Assembly: GCF_036227605.1 (NCBI RefSeq)
Contig: NZ_CP109487.1
Location: 4,655,501-4,719,500, forward strand
Source: Streptomyces sp. NBC_01439
Lineage (GTDB): Bacteria; Actinomycetota; Actinomycetes; Streptomycetales; Streptomycetaceae
Direction of reading: 5' to 3'
DNA: 64,000 nucleotides
The notes beneath the pieces were generated by a model. That model was given only the letters and a program-made list of their open reading frames with translations. It had not been told where the DNA came from and did no database searches. Both the position numbers and the translations under genes were made by a program. This document shows positions 1-8,427 of the stretch, one piece after another (positions within the stretch are counted from its first letter, which is position 1; each line of letters starts with the position of its first letter).

Positions 1-171
1 TATGACCGGTGGGATCCCTCCCAAACAGACAGGCCGGCAATGGGGTGACGCTCGGGGCGAAACGTTCGGCCATGGGCCAGCCGGCCTGGATGTCGCAGCG
101 GTTCGCGCGGCGCCTCATGGAGGTGCCCGTGCCAGCGAGCCGGAGCGCGGTGGTGAGGAGCCGCGATCGTG

Positions 172-387
172 TCAGACCGGCCCGGTCAGGACGTGGCTGG
201 CGTCGGGGAGCTCGTGGACGTGAGCGGCCGCACCTTCCAGCGGCAGGAGAGGGCGCAGGGGACAGTTGGCCGAGGTGTGGTCGTGGTCGACTTCCCAGGT
301 GGGCAAGGGTGCGGCGGGGGCGCAGTTGGTGGAGACGGCGTAGAGGTTGCCGAAGCAGCCCCGGCACACCAGTGCAGCGTGGTTCAC
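172..387 (-). CDS. small Cys/His-containing hypothetical protein
   Basis: This encodes about 71 residues starting VNHAALVCRGCFGNLYAV. Three cysteines (CRGC and a later NC) and several histidines (DHDH, HVH) could bind a metal, but I do not recognise the family. I chose the GTG start at 387 because it overlaps the stop codon of the gene upstream as GTGA, and because a GGAGG sits about 8 nt ahead of it. Coupling to its neighbour argues that both are real genes. The context (an integrase remnant and repeats within 6 kb) suggests accessory DNA. Confidence 0.45.
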   Translation of the reverse strand: MNHAALVCRGCFGNLYAVSTNCAPAAPLPTWEVDHDHTSANCPLRPLLPLEGAAAHVHELPDASHVLTGPV

Positions 388-758
388 GGGAGTGCCTCCG
401 GTTGAACCGACTCGGCTGAGCCATCCACGGGGCGGGCCTCCCCCGCCAGGTGGAGCTGGCGCAAGGTGCTTTCCGTCTCGCGCCTGAGGTGTTCGGAAGA
501 GGCCAGACGCTGCCACAGCGGGTCGGGGCGGCCGGGGACGGCGGCGCCGCGGGCAGCCCATTCCTCGGCAAGCTGCGTGTACAGGGGTGTGCCCTGGTCC
601 GGGGGTTCTCCGGGAATCCGGCCACGGGCGTGTGCCGGGCTACGGGAAGGCCTTCGGCGCGCTTGTCCCGGAAGACGGCCAACCGCTCTGCGCTGGCCGC
701 TGCCGGCCTGTGCGCCGCGGCTGGAGTCCGCCCAATGATCGTCCGTCACGTTCGTCAA
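384..758 (-). CDS. hypothetical protein, accessory region
   Basis: This encodes about 124 residues. The N-terminal half is low complexity and rich in Arg, Gly and Pro. The C-terminal half looks structured and helical (TPLYTQLAEEWAARGAAVPG, then an RRETESTLRQLHL helix). I chose the TTG start at 758 because GGAGGG lies about 7 nt upstream. A GTG at 749 in the same frame is an alternative. The stop overlaps the GTG start of the next gene, so the two are probably cotranslated. I do not recognise a function. Genes like this are common beside integrated elements in Streptomyces, which is inference here. Confidence 0.4.
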   Translation of the reverse strand: MTNVTDDHWADSSRGAQAGSGQRRAVGRLPGQARRRPSRSPAHARGRIPGEPPDQGTPLYTQLAEEWAARGAAVPGRPDPLWQRLASSEHLRRETESTLRQLHLAGEARPVDGSAESVQPEALP

Positions 759-1033
759 AACGATCCCTCCATCCTCCAGGACACCGTTTCCGGTGTGCCG
801 CGACGCTCTCGACCGTTGCTCTGGCCCTCGATGAGGCACACACCGTTGGCCGCCCCCAGCTGCTCCCTGTGCTGCGCATCGACAGGAGCGACCGTGCGTT
901 CGAGGTCGATTACCTCCTCACCCGCCACACGAAAATCTATGACGGCCGGAGTAGACATTGGGCTGTGACGTGGTTATGGTTTCTCTCGTAGCCCAGAGAG
1001 ACAGCAAGGCCTGGCAGAGACGAACTGCCGGGC

Positions 1034-1400
1034 AGCAGTACCCGCAGTTGCAGTGCGCAGGACGGTGCGGTGGTGGAGTTCCGAAGCCAGGGTTGTCGCA
1101 GGACGGCGACGGGACTGACGACCGGACCGGGTGGCCCGCAGTCATCAGGGGCCGCCGTGAGCAGTACCAGCAGTTAACGCAGTGGCAGTACCCGTAAGTG
1201 CAGTTCGCAGTACCCAGCAGTGAAGTAAGTGAGCAGCACCTCGGTGAAGGCGTCGGCTGCGGGCGCGCGCACCGGGAAGTTCGGCAGTGGGGTTCTAAGC
1301 CAGAGCACACGCAAGATGGGCAACGGGGCTGGCTGCCGAAGAGTGGCGCTGACACAGGCCACCAGCAGTACGCAGTAGAGCAGTACCAGCAGTAAGCAGT
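1034..1400. repeat. cluster of GCAGTAC-type short repeats in a non-coding stretch
   Basis: Within about 370 bp the motif GCAGTAC, mostly followed by C(C/A), occurs six times (near 1035, 1161, 1185, 1207, 1365 and 1379), with extra CAGCAGT units between. Two larger segments are also imperfectly repeated: around 1078-1110 (AGTTCCGAAGCCAG) and around 1288-1320 (GGTTCTAAGCCAGAG). This suggests a decayed tandem unit of about 210-220 bp. The surrounding stretch 759-1609 has no convincing gene: its open frames lack good starts and ribosome binding sites. It could be a replication or transfer region of a former mobile element, or a degraded repeat array. Confidence 0.5.
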
Positions 1401-1609
1401 TGATCACCGAGGGAAGAACGGAGGAGCCGAGCACCATCAGGATCGCCCGGGCGGAAGCCTTGAGCCCGGGTACCGCAGGACATCGATAGTGAGGTGGTCT
1501 CCGGTCAAGCAACCGCGATCCCCGCACTCCCGGCAGCATCTCGGTCGGGTCGGCGGAAACATAGGGTCGGCGCAGTATCAGGGCCGACAGATGGTGTAGT
1601 AGTTCCTTC

Positions 1610-1641
1610 GGGGCCCTGGTGCCGTACGGCACCAGGGCCCC
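1610..1641. terminator. perfect 14-bp stem with GTAC loop
   Basis: Positions 1610-1623 pair perfectly with 1628-1641 around a four-base GTAC loop, and the stem is almost all G and C. It lies 26 bp before the start of the MerR-like gene. It may therefore terminate upstream transcription, or it may form a 5' leader structure for that gene. Confidence 0.6.
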
Positions 1642-1667
1642 TCCATGCGTTCCATGAGAGAGGTTCA

Positions 1668-2006
1668 ATGACAGCAGACGACTCGTTCGGCCGTCTCGAC
1701 GACGACGACTACCCCGCCTACACGATGGGCCGGGCCGCCGCCATGCTCGGCACCACCCAGGGCTTCCTCCGCGCTATCGGCGAAGCCCGCCTGATCACCC
1801 CGCTCCGCTCCGAGGGCGGCCACCGCCGCTACTCCCGCTACCAGCTCCGCATCGCCGCCCGCGCCCGGGAACTCGTCGACCAGGGCACCCCCATCGAGGC
1901 CGCCTGCCGCATCATCATCCTCGAAGACCAGCTCGAGGAAGCCCAGCGCATCAACGCCGAGTACCGCCGCGCCGCCGAATCATCCGCGCCGCCGTCCTCG
2001 ACCTGA
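1668..2006 (+). CDS. MerR-like helix-turn-helix protein
   Basis: This is a 112-residue DNA-binding protein. After a short acidic N-terminus (FGRLDDDDYPAYTMGRAAAM), residues about 20-70 form a MerR/BldC-type winged helix: GRAAAMLGTTQGFLRAI, then the wing SEGGHRRYSRYQL. An arginine- and glutamate-rich helix at about 80-105 (LEEAQRINAEYRR) could dimerise. It lacks the C-terminal effector domain of full MerR proteins and resembles short conserved Streptomyces HTH proteins. The ATG at 1668 follows AGAGAGG. No coupled neighbour is present, and the preceding hairpin separates it from the repeat region. Confidence 0.85.
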   Translation: MTADDSFGRLDDDDYPAYTMGRAAAMLGTTQGFLRAIGEARLITPLRSEGGHRRYSRYQLRIAARARELVDQGTPIEAACRIIILEDQLEEAQRINAEYRRAAESSAPPSST

Positions 2007-2054
2007 CCCGAGTGTGCCCGTCGGGATCGACGGGCCTCGGTCGTCGAAGGAGTG

Positions 2055-3332
2055 CTATTCGGGTGCGGACGCCTCCGCCGGGTCCGCCCCGGCGTCAGCG
2101 CTGCGTGTGACCTGGTGGGTACCGTGCCAGTCCAGGCACATGACCGTCGCGTCGTCCTGGAGACGGCCACCATGCGCGCGCAGAATCTCCGCGACCAGAG
2201 CGCGGGAGGCCTCGCGGGCGTGGAGATCGCCCGTGCGCACAACCAGGGAGGGCAGATCGACCTCCACAGCGCGGCCCTCGAGCATGCCGTCGGTGAGCAT
2301 CACAAGGCGGTCACCCGGCTGCAGGTCCAGCCGCTGCACCCGATAGTCGGTACGCGGCTGGATACCGAAGGGGAGATCGACCTCGGGAACCATCTGCTCG
2401 ACCCTTTCCCGCCTGAGGCGCAGGGGCCAGGGATGCCCGGCGTTGACGAACTGAGTGGTCCCGTCGAGCAGGCTGATGCGCAGCAGCTGCCCAGTGACGA
2501 AGCCCCGCCTGCCGTTGTCGATGACGGCCCGGTTGGCCTCCAAGGCCTGTACTTCGAGCTCGGCGCCGGCACGCCTGGCCCTGCGAAGGGCGCCCACTGC
2601 GAGGGTGGCGAGTAGCGCGGCTTCCACGTCGTGGCCCATGGCATCGGTGACGGAGAGTTGCATGGTGTCGCGGTCGACGACGTAGTCGAAGGTGTCACCG
2701 CCGACGTGCGTGGCCGGTTCCAGCGCTCCGGCGACCGTGAACTGGGCTGCCTCACACGCCAGTGAGGTGGGCAGGAGTCGGTGCTGGATCTCGGCGGCCA
2801 GGTTCAGGGGCCGTGTACGGCGACCCCATTGGTAGACGTCGGTGAAGGACCGATTGGCGATCACGATGTAGGCCAGGGCGTGAGCGGTCGCGCCGATCTG
2901 CCTCATCGCGAAGTCGTCGGGGTGATCCGGCAGGATGAGTTCGAGCAGGCCGATGGCGTCGCCGCGGTTGGTGACGGGCGCCACGACCCTGACCCGGCTG
3001 TTGCCCTCTCGCTGGAGGGCCGGCCGCTGTGTGCGCAACGCGTCCGCGTAGAGGGTGCCGGGCAGAGCGACGCGCTCAGGGGGCTCGTCAGACTCGACGC
3101 TGTCGGCTGCCCCGAGCCGCACCACTGACGACCCGGTGAAGTCGACGATCAGGAACGAGACCGAGGCAGCCTGCAGGCGGTCCCGGAGCAGCCGCGCGAC
3201 AACGTCCAGGGACTCCACAGGGGAGGCGGATTCCGCTGCCGCGAGCACGCCCGCAAGGTCCACCTCCACCAGCTGCTCTCCGCCGGCGCGCCCCTGATGG
3301 GCGCCTGAATCTCGCTCCTCGGTCGGGGGCAT
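2055..3332 (-). CDS. PP2C-type (SpoIIE) serine phosphatase with GAF-like sensor
   Basis: This encodes 425 residues. Residues about 20-170 look like a GAF sensor domain. Residues about 190-400 are a SpoIIE-type PPM phosphatase, with the metal-binding aspartates visible in GGDTFDYV, TDAMGHDVEAALLA, LTDGMLEG and LQDDATVMCLDW. Such proteins usually dephosphorylate anti-anti-sigma factors in Streptomyces partner-switching circuits. No anti-sigma kinase gene is next to it here. The ATG at 3332 was chosen because GGAGAGGAG precedes it; an upstream in-frame start would add an unstructured Arg-rich segment. Confidence 0.9.
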   Translation of the reverse strand: MPPTEERDSGAHQGRAGGEQLVEVDLAGVLAAAESASPVESLDVVARLLRDRLQAASVSFLIVDFTGSSVVRLGAADSVESDEPPERVALPGTLYADALRTQRPALQREGNSRVRVVAPVTNRGDAIGLLELILPDHPDDFAMRQIGATAHALAYIVIANRSFTDVYQWGRRTRPLNLAAEIQHRLLPTSLACEAAQFTVAGALEPATHVGGDTFDYVVDRDTMQLSVTDAMGHDVEAALLATLAVGALRRARRAGAELEVQALEANRAVIDNGRRGFVTGQLLRISLLDGTTQFVNAGHPWPLRLRRERVEQMVPEVDLPFGIQPRTDYRVQRLDLQPGDRLVMLTDGMLEGRAVEVDLPSLVVRTGDLHAREASRALVAEILRAHGGRLQDDATVMCLDWHGTHQVTRSADAGADPAEASAPE

Positions 3333-3766
3333 GGCCGCTCCTCTCCTCCTCCGACACCGTGGGACCAGCCCTCCACGAGCACAGCTCCCTGACGTTCTTT
3401 CCGAGCGCACGAGGCCTTAGGGGCGGCCCCCTGCCTCGTCGAAGCCATCCCATCTGGGGTCGCAGCCTGTGACCACGGCCGGCACAGATCCGAGAAGCCC
3501 GCGGGGCCGACCGTCCTCAACCCTGCCCGAGGACCCGCACGCCAGGTGGCTGCTGCTGCCCGTGCAGTCCGCGCTGCCTGACTGGTTCACCCGAACAGCA
3601 GGCATCGGCCCTCTCGGGGACGCCGCCCGGCCACCGGTGTAGCGCACACGCCCGGAATCCTCAGAGGACCCGGTTGCGGGGCAAGCACCGGGGCATGGGG
3701 ATGGACGAGTCAAGTCGGCGGTGTGGCTGGCCGCCGCCTTCGAGCCGAGCGTGAGGAGACGGGGTT
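3333..3766. other. 434-bp divergent intergenic region
   Basis: This lies between the phosphatase gene (minus strand) and the PRC-barrel gene (plus strand), so it should carry promoters for both. I see no gene with a plausible start and no strong hairpin. A GAGGAG about 10 nt before 3767 is the ribosome binding site of the next gene. Confidence 0.4.
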
Positions 3767-4126
3767 GTGAGCGGTGTGTGGATGTACGCGCAGGACAGCG
3801 GCTACACGTCCCGGCAGTCAATGGTGGGGTTCACGGTTGAGGCGGCTGACGGAACCATCGGGCACGTGGACCGCCAGCAGGACCAGCCCGGCATGCAACA
3901 TCTGGTCGTCGACACCGGCGTGTGGGTGTTCGGCAAGAGCATTTTGATCCCGGCCGGCGCCGTCGCCGGCATCGACACCGAAACACGGACGGTAAAGGTT
4001 TCAGGGACCCTGGAAGAGATCAAAGCCGCTCCCCAGTTCACCACCGACAGCGAAACGGCTGACCACCGCTATCTGTCCGCCGTCGGCAACTACTACCTCT
4101 CCCTCCGCCGCCCCCTCGCACCCTGA
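3767..4126 (+). CDS. PRC-barrel domain protein
   Basis: This encodes 119 residues with a PRC-barrel fold: GFTVEAADGTIGHVDRQQ, then the strand LVVDTGVWVFGKSILIPA and a second strand pair ending in VSGTLEEI. PRC-barrel proteins of this size are common in Streptomyces, and their cellular role is mostly unknown (RNA or membrane association has been proposed for the family). The GTG at 3767 has GAGGAG upstream. An ATG at 3782 is an alternative start. It is monocistronic and convergent with the hemolysin III gene. Confidence 0.8.
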   Translation: MSGVWMYAQDSGYTSRQSMVGFTVEAADGTIGHVDRQQDQPGMQHLVVDTGVWVFGKSILIPAGAVAGIDTETRTVKVSGTLEEIKAAPQFTTDSETADHRYLSAVGNYYLSLRRPLAP

Positions 4127-4193
4127 CCCGAAGCCAGCCGGCAACTCGCCCGCCCCAGGGCGACAGCAGCCCCCGGGCAGAACATTGCCGTGC

Positions 4194-5024
4194 TCAGTAG
4201 ACGGTGAACGAGATGGCGATGTAGTGCGCGGTGAAGGCTGCCACGGTCAGGGCGTGGAAGACCTCGTGGAAGCCGAACCAGCGGGGCGAGGGGTCGGGGC
4301 GCTGAAGGGCGTAGACAACCGCGCCCGCACTGTAGAGAAGCCCGCCGGTCACGATCAAGGCGAGTACGGGCGTCCCACCACTGTCCAGGAAGTCGGGCAG
4401 GTAACGCACCGGTGCCCAACCCAGGGCCAGGTAGCAGGGGGTGTACAGCCAGCGGGGAGCTCCGACCCACAGGACACGGAAGGCGATGCCGGCCAGAGCG
4501 CCCGTCCACACGATCCACAGCAGGACGGACCGCTGGTCAGGGGGAAGAAGGAGCACGGCAAGCGGGGTACAGGTGCCGGCGATGATCAGGAAGATGTTGG
4601 CGTGGTCGAGGCGACGCAGAACGGCCTCACCGAGTGGTCCCCACGTGCCGAGGTGGTAGACGGCGCTCGTCCCGAACAGTATCCAGGCGGTGACGGAGTA
4701 CACGGTGCAGGCCAGGGTGGCGTGCGGCGTCCCAGCCAGGCAGATGAGGACGATGCCCGCGGCCAGCGATGCGGGGACCATTCCGGCGTGAAGCCAGCCT
4801 CGTAGCTTCGGCTTGATCGGCTCCACCACATCGGCCGCTCGCTCGACCAGGTCGGCAACCGGGTGGGAGCCCTCGGCAGCCTTGTCACGGTGCGATCCGG
4901 AGGGAGGACCACTTGCCTCGCAGCCTCCGACCGTCGGTGCGGAAGACACACCGCCGGTTTCGACGTCGTCGCGGGACACTGCTTCCCTTCCTGCCTCGGA
5001 CTGCTGGGCGTCACTGGCAACCAC
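4194..5024 (-). CDS. hemolysin III family (PAQR-type) membrane protein
   Basis: This encodes 276 residues. The first 75 or so are a hydrophilic, low-complexity extension. The rest carries seven hydrophobic segments typical of the YqfA/HlyIII (PAQR) family. Conserved family elements are visible: KPKLRGWLHAG near the first helix, SAVYHLG, RRLDHANIFLIIAGTCTP, and the C-terminal FGFHEVFHALTVAAFTAHY, whose histidines coordinate zinc in the family. It is an inner-membrane protein; its role in bacteria is uncertain and the haemolysin name is historical. The GTG start at 5024 is provisional because the N-terminal extension is unusual. Confidence 0.88.
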   Translation of the reverse strand: MVASDAQQSEAGREAVSRDDVETGGVSSAPTVGGCEASGPPSGSHRDKAAEGSHPVADLVERAADVVEPIKPKLRGWLHAGMVPASLAAGIVLICLAGTPHATLACTVYSVTAWILFGTSAVYHLGTWGPLGEAVLRRLDHANIFLIIAGTCTPLAVLLLPPDQRSVLLWIVWTGALAGIAFRVLWVGAPRWLYTPCYLALGWAPVRYLPDFLDSGGTPVLALIVTGGLLYSAGAVVYALQRPDPSPRWFGFHEVFHALTVAAFTAHYIAISFTVY

Positions 5025-5243
5025 GTGCTCATGTTAGGAGCCTGCCCGCAGGAGCATTGCCCGAGGCCTGCCTCGGACCACCGGGCCGGCACCGCCGGAC
5101 ACGGCCTGTTCAGCCGCCCATGGTTCCGGTCCTGGAGGCCTGCCCCCAACTGGGGCCGTGGAAGTCGTGTAAGTCGGCGAGCCACGGGAACGATCAGGGC
5201 TTCCGAACGGGCCTCTCCGCTCTCCTACGTTCAAGGACCACCG

Positions 5244-5804
5244 ATGCTTCCCGAGTTCCGCTCCCACGCATCCGCCCCCCTTTCCCACCAGCTGGAACAG
5301 CGACTGGGACTGGACCCACGCCTCGAAGCGGGCCGAATCGATGTCGAGCGCGTCGCCGACATCGCCGTCGTCGCATCCGCCCACTCCGATGGGTACGCGG
5401 CCACCGCGCACCTCCTCGGACTGCTGGCCGCGCTCCCCGCTCCCACCGAGGCCGGAGAACGCTTCTGGTCGGACCTGTGGAGGACCTCAGGCTCCCTCTA
5501 CCTGCTGCCCGCCAACATCAAGACGTTCGTGCTGAGTTCGCTGGCCGGAGAAGGCACCGGTCTGGCCGGTCAGATCCTCTCGGCTGTCGACGAGATGACC
5601 CCGCCCCAGCGCGTCGCAGCCGGAGAGGTAATCGGCCAGGCGCTCGCCGAATCCGACCACCTCCCCGACCTCAAGACGCAGGTCATCGGCGAGCTGTGGC
5701 TCCGGGATCTCGAACTCACCGCCTGGCGGGTCCTGCACGCGGACCACAAATCAGCTGATCCGGCTGAGCGGAAAGCCTTCCTCGACGCATGGAGGCGTGC
5801 ATGA
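5244..5804 (+). CDS. hypothetical helical protein
   Basis: This encodes 186 residues, starting MLPEFRSHASAPLSHQLEQR. It is predicted to be mostly helical and soluble, with no signal peptide or membrane segment. I do not recognise a domain. The ATG at 5244 follows AAGGA with good spacing, and codon use is typical for the genome. It stands alone between the hemolysin III gene and the integrase remnant. Confidence 0.65.
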   Translation: MLPEFRSHASAPLSHQLEQRLGLDPRLEAGRIDVERVADIAVVASAHSDGYAATAHLLGLLAALPAPTEAGERFWSDLWRTSGSLYLLPANIKTFVLSSLAGEGTGLAGQILSAVDEMTPPQRVAAGEVIGQALAESDHLPDLKTQVIGELWLRDLELTAWRVLHADHKSADPAERKAFLDAWRRA

Positions 5805-5896
5805 GCGCCAAGTTTCCTCTCGACACAGCACGGCCGTAGACGGGCCATCGACGAGCGCCGCCGCTACTGTTCGGGTCCAACGGAACCCAGAGAGCC

Positions 5897-5931
5897 GGTG
5901 AGGGGAGGAAGGCGAGACGCCGCCCCTCACC
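5897..5931. terminator. hairpin terminator downstream of integrase remnant
   Basis: GGTGAGGGG (5897-5905) pairs with CCCCTCACC (5923-5931), and an inner GGCG/CGCC stem sits in the loop. It lies just past the 3' end of the minus-strand integrase fragment and the plus-strand gene upstream, so it could act in both directions. Confidence 0.6.
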
Positions 5932-5940
5932 CACCGATCG

Positions 5941-6501
5941 TCAGGCGCCCTTCGCCTGCCTCTTCACCGCTCCCTTGACGCGGGCAGCGCGTACCCGGGC
6001 GTCGATGCCCCCGGCGACCTCCTGCTGGCGTTCGTCGTCAGAGTGCTGGTAGATCATCGCGGCCTTCTCCGAGGACTGGCCGGCGCGGACCATCGTGTCC
6101 TTGAGGGTCGCGCCGGACTGGGTGGAGAGTGTGTGCCCGGTGTGGCGCAGGTCGTAGAAGCGGAAGCCCTTCGGCAGGCCGACCTTCGCGCGGGCCTTGG
6201 CCCACTTCCGGCCGAAGGTCGTGCGCCGGAACGGCGCTCCCTTCTCCCCCACGAACAGCAGCCCGTCGGGCTCCTTCTCCGCGAACCAGTCCAGGTGCCG
6301 CTTGACCTCCATGGAGAGGAAGGCCGGCAGGTGGATGGTGCGGACGCCCGCCGCCGACTTGGTGTCGCCCTCGACGCGGCGGCCGGTGTTCAGTTCCGGG
6401 GCGGCCTCGGTGATCCGTACGGCGAGGGGATCGAGGGTGACCGAGGTCCGGCGCAGGGCCGCCTGCTCCTCCGGGCGCATCGGGCCGTAGGCGCCCGAGC
6501 A
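5941..6501 (-). pseudogene. truncated tyrosine recombinase (integrase), C-terminal half only
   Basis: The frame encodes the catalytic C-terminal part of a phage/ICE-type tyrosine recombinase: GAYGPMRPEEQAALRR, then GFRFYDLRHTGHTLSTQ carrying the second catalytic arginine, and MIYQHS with the likely nucleophilic tyrosine. The N-terminal core-binding and SAM-like domains (about 200 residues) are missing. In this frame a stop codon at 6502-6504 lies directly before the homologous segment. That stop is the stop of the neighbouring gene, so the breakpoint is close to 6500. The canonical GH box reads AGQSS. A full-length family member is about 380-420 residues. It is probably inactive and marks an old integration event. 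Confidence 0.8.
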
Positions 6502-6984
6502 TCAGTAGGCGGGCCGGCCGACCGTGACATCCATGGCTCGGGCCTCCCACCCCGGGACATCAACTGCCACTCGTACGTTCCAAGGGCCGCGGTCTCCAAG
6601 AAGGCGAACGAACCGCGTGAGCCCTTCGACATCCCCAATGGCCATTCGTCCGTCCGACAGCAAAAGCTGCCCATCGAAAACGGTCGTGAAGCTGGGATCG
6701 GCACCTGGGATCTCTTCGGAGTCGCGGAAGATTCGCACTGCGACCAAGCCAAGCTGAGGGCGCACGCGGACGGCTACGTGGGTGTCACAACTCGCCGCAG
6801 GCGCGTCGCCTAGTTCGAGATCAGTGGGGACCCAATCCGTGGACCCAAGATGCAGCACCGGGTGATTCACATACACATCAACACCTGCGATCTGCACCGC
6901 AGCCTCCCCACTCACACCGTCACGACCGTGCCAGAAGCTTGCCAGACGAGGCGGACAACGGCGGTCAAAGACAGTCGTCGCCAC
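6502..6984 (-). CDS. hypothetical protein fused up to the integrase breakpoint
   Basis: This encodes up to 160 residues. The sequence from about residue 24 (VSGEAAVQIAGVDVYVNH) is beta-rich and looks like a folded domain (FDGQLLLSDGRMAIGDVEGL, VRVAVDVPGWEARAMDVTVG). I do not recognise it. The start is uncertain: 6984 or a GTG at 6915, neither with a good ribosome binding site. Its last codons run into the truncated integrase, so its C-terminus may be original or created by the rearrangement. Confidence 0.45.
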   Translation of the reverse strand: MATTVFDRRCPPRLASFWHGRDGVSGEAAVQIAGVDVYVNHPVLHLGSTDWVPTDLELGDAPAASCDTHVAVRVRPQLGLVAVRIFRDSEEIPGADPSFTTVFDGQLLLSDGRMAIGDVEGLTRFVRLLGDRGPWNVRVAVDVPGWEARAMDVTVGRPAY

Positions 6985-7047
6985 GAGGCTTCCGGGCCTA
7001 CATCGGCGACGTTCGCGCTGGCCAAAGCCTTGATGGCGGGCAGAAGA

Positions 7048-7130
7048 TCGGTGATTCCCAAGCTTATGGAGCGGGTTCGATTCGCGTCATCTGCTCCATG
7101 GCAAAGCCCCAGGTCAGCGACCTGGGGCTT
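7048..7130 (+). repeat. attachment-site-like copy A: degenerate tRNA-Gly 3' half plus terminator
   Basis: GTGATTCCCAAGCTT is followed by GCGGGTTCGATTC, a T-arm-like segment, and by a CTGCTCC acceptor-like end. About 10 bp later comes AGCCCCAGGTCAGCGACCTGGGGCT, a perfect hairpin with a short loop. The whole unit matches the copy at 12464-12546 over about 82 bp with scattered differences. No 5' half of a tRNA is present. In Streptomyces, integrative elements use tRNA 3' ends as attachment sites. The stretch 6985-7437 contains this unit and otherwise no recognisable gene. Confidence 0.7.
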
Positions 7131-7437
7131 GCTTGTTGACCAGACCTTGCTGCCCCCCGCCGCGCCCTCCGCGTGCCCCAACTCGTGGGAATGCCCTGCT
7201 CGGAGGGCTCTGGGCGCAACACGTGCACTACCTGCACCGAGTGCTCGTCCCACACTCCGGTGAAGAACGAGCAGCAGCCCCGCGAGCGTGGTGTCGGTGC
7301 CGAGGAGCAGAACGATCGTGGACCTTGATCACTGGCCGTGTGCCCCTGTCGGCAGATAGTTTTCGTGCGGCCGGGACATGATGGGAACCGCCTGGTCGGT
7401 GGCCCGGGACGGCGTGCAACAGGGGGCGGAATCGCGC

Positions 7438-8427
7438 ATGAAGGATCTTGTCGTGGGTGACGGCGAGCGCGAGACGGCGGTCCGGCTGGAGGAGTACCGG
7501 GCAGAACTGACCGGGTACTGCTACCGGATGCTCGGCTCGTACGCCGAGGCCGAGGACGCCGTGCAGGAGACGATGGTCCGGGCCTGGCGGAACGTCGAGC
7601 GGTTCGAGGGGCGTTCGTCGCTGCGGTCGTGGATCTACCGCATCGCCACCAACGTGTGCCTGGACGCCCTGGCCGCAGGCAGACGGCGGGCTCTGCCGAT
7701 GGACCTCTCGGAGCCGTCACCCGGAGCCGCGCTCCCGGGGGCCCCGGAGGACGCCGCCGTGTGGATCGGGCCCTGTCCCGGAGGGGACCCCGAGGCGGCC
7801 GTGGCGGCGAGCGAGACGGTGCGGCTGGCGTTCGTCGCCGCGCTCCAGCACCTGCCGCCCAAGCAGCGGGCCACGCTGATCCTCCGGGACGTACTGGCCT
7901 TCTCGGCCCGCGAGGTCGCCGAGCTGCACGGCTCGACCGTCGCCTCGGTCAACAGCGCTCTGCAGCGGGCTCGTGCCACGCTGGGTGCTCGCAACGGCAC
8001 TGCCGAAGCCCCGGGCACCAAGCCGTCCGACGCCGTCCGCCGGGTGCTGGCCGAGCGGTACGCCGCGGCCTTCTCCTGCTATGACATGGAGGAGCTGAAC
8101 ATGCTGCTCCATGTCGATGCCACGCTATGCCTGCCCCCGTACGCGAAGTGGATGCGCGGTGTCCCCGACATCCAGGCGTGGCTGACCGGCCCCGCCGTCG
8201 ACTGCCGCGGCTCCCGCCTGATCCCGACCACGGCGAACGGCACCCTCGCCTTCGGCCAATACCGGCCTGACGGGGACGGCTACACCCCCTGGGCTCTCCA
8301 GGTCCTCGAGTTCTCCGGTGCCCGCATCGCCGGCATCACGGCCTTCCGCGACACCGACCGCCTCTTCCCCCTCTTCGGCCTGCCCGCACGCGTAGGCCCG
8401 GCCCGCCGTCTGAAGGACACCGCATGA
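7438..8427 (+). CDS. ECF RNA polymerase sigma factor with SnoaL-like C-terminal domain
   Basis: This encodes about 329 residues. Region 2 (LTGYCYRMLGSYAEAEDAVQETMVRAWRNVERF...SSLRSWIYRIATNVCLDAL) and region 4 (LQHLPPKQRATLILRDVLAFSAREVAELHGSTVASVNSALQRA) are clear. A C-terminal domain of about 130 residues (VLAERYAAAFSCYDMEELNMLL onward) has the SnoaL/NTF2-like pattern found in the SigG/ECF41-like families that carry no separate anti-sigma factor. That domain probably modulates activity itself. I prefer the ATG at 7438; in-frame starts at 7378 and 7381 lack better signals. It overlaps the hydrolase gene by 4 bp (ATGA), so the two form an operon. Confidence 0.9.
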   Translation: MKDLVVGDGERETAVRLEEYRAELTGYCYRMLGSYAEAEDAVQETMVRAWRNVERFEGRSSLRSWIYRIATNVCLDALAAGRRRALPMDLSEPSPGAALPGAPEDAAVWIGPCPGGDPEAAVAASETVRLAFVAALQHLPPKQRATLILRDVLAFSAREVAELHGSTVASVNSALQRARATLGARNGTAEAPGTKPSDAVRRVLAERYAAAFSCYDMEELNMLLHVDATLCLPPYAKWMRGVPDIQAWLTGPAVDCRGSRLIPTTANGTLAFGQYRPDGDGYTPWALQVLEFSGARIAGITAFRDTDRLFPLFGLPARVGPARRLKDTA

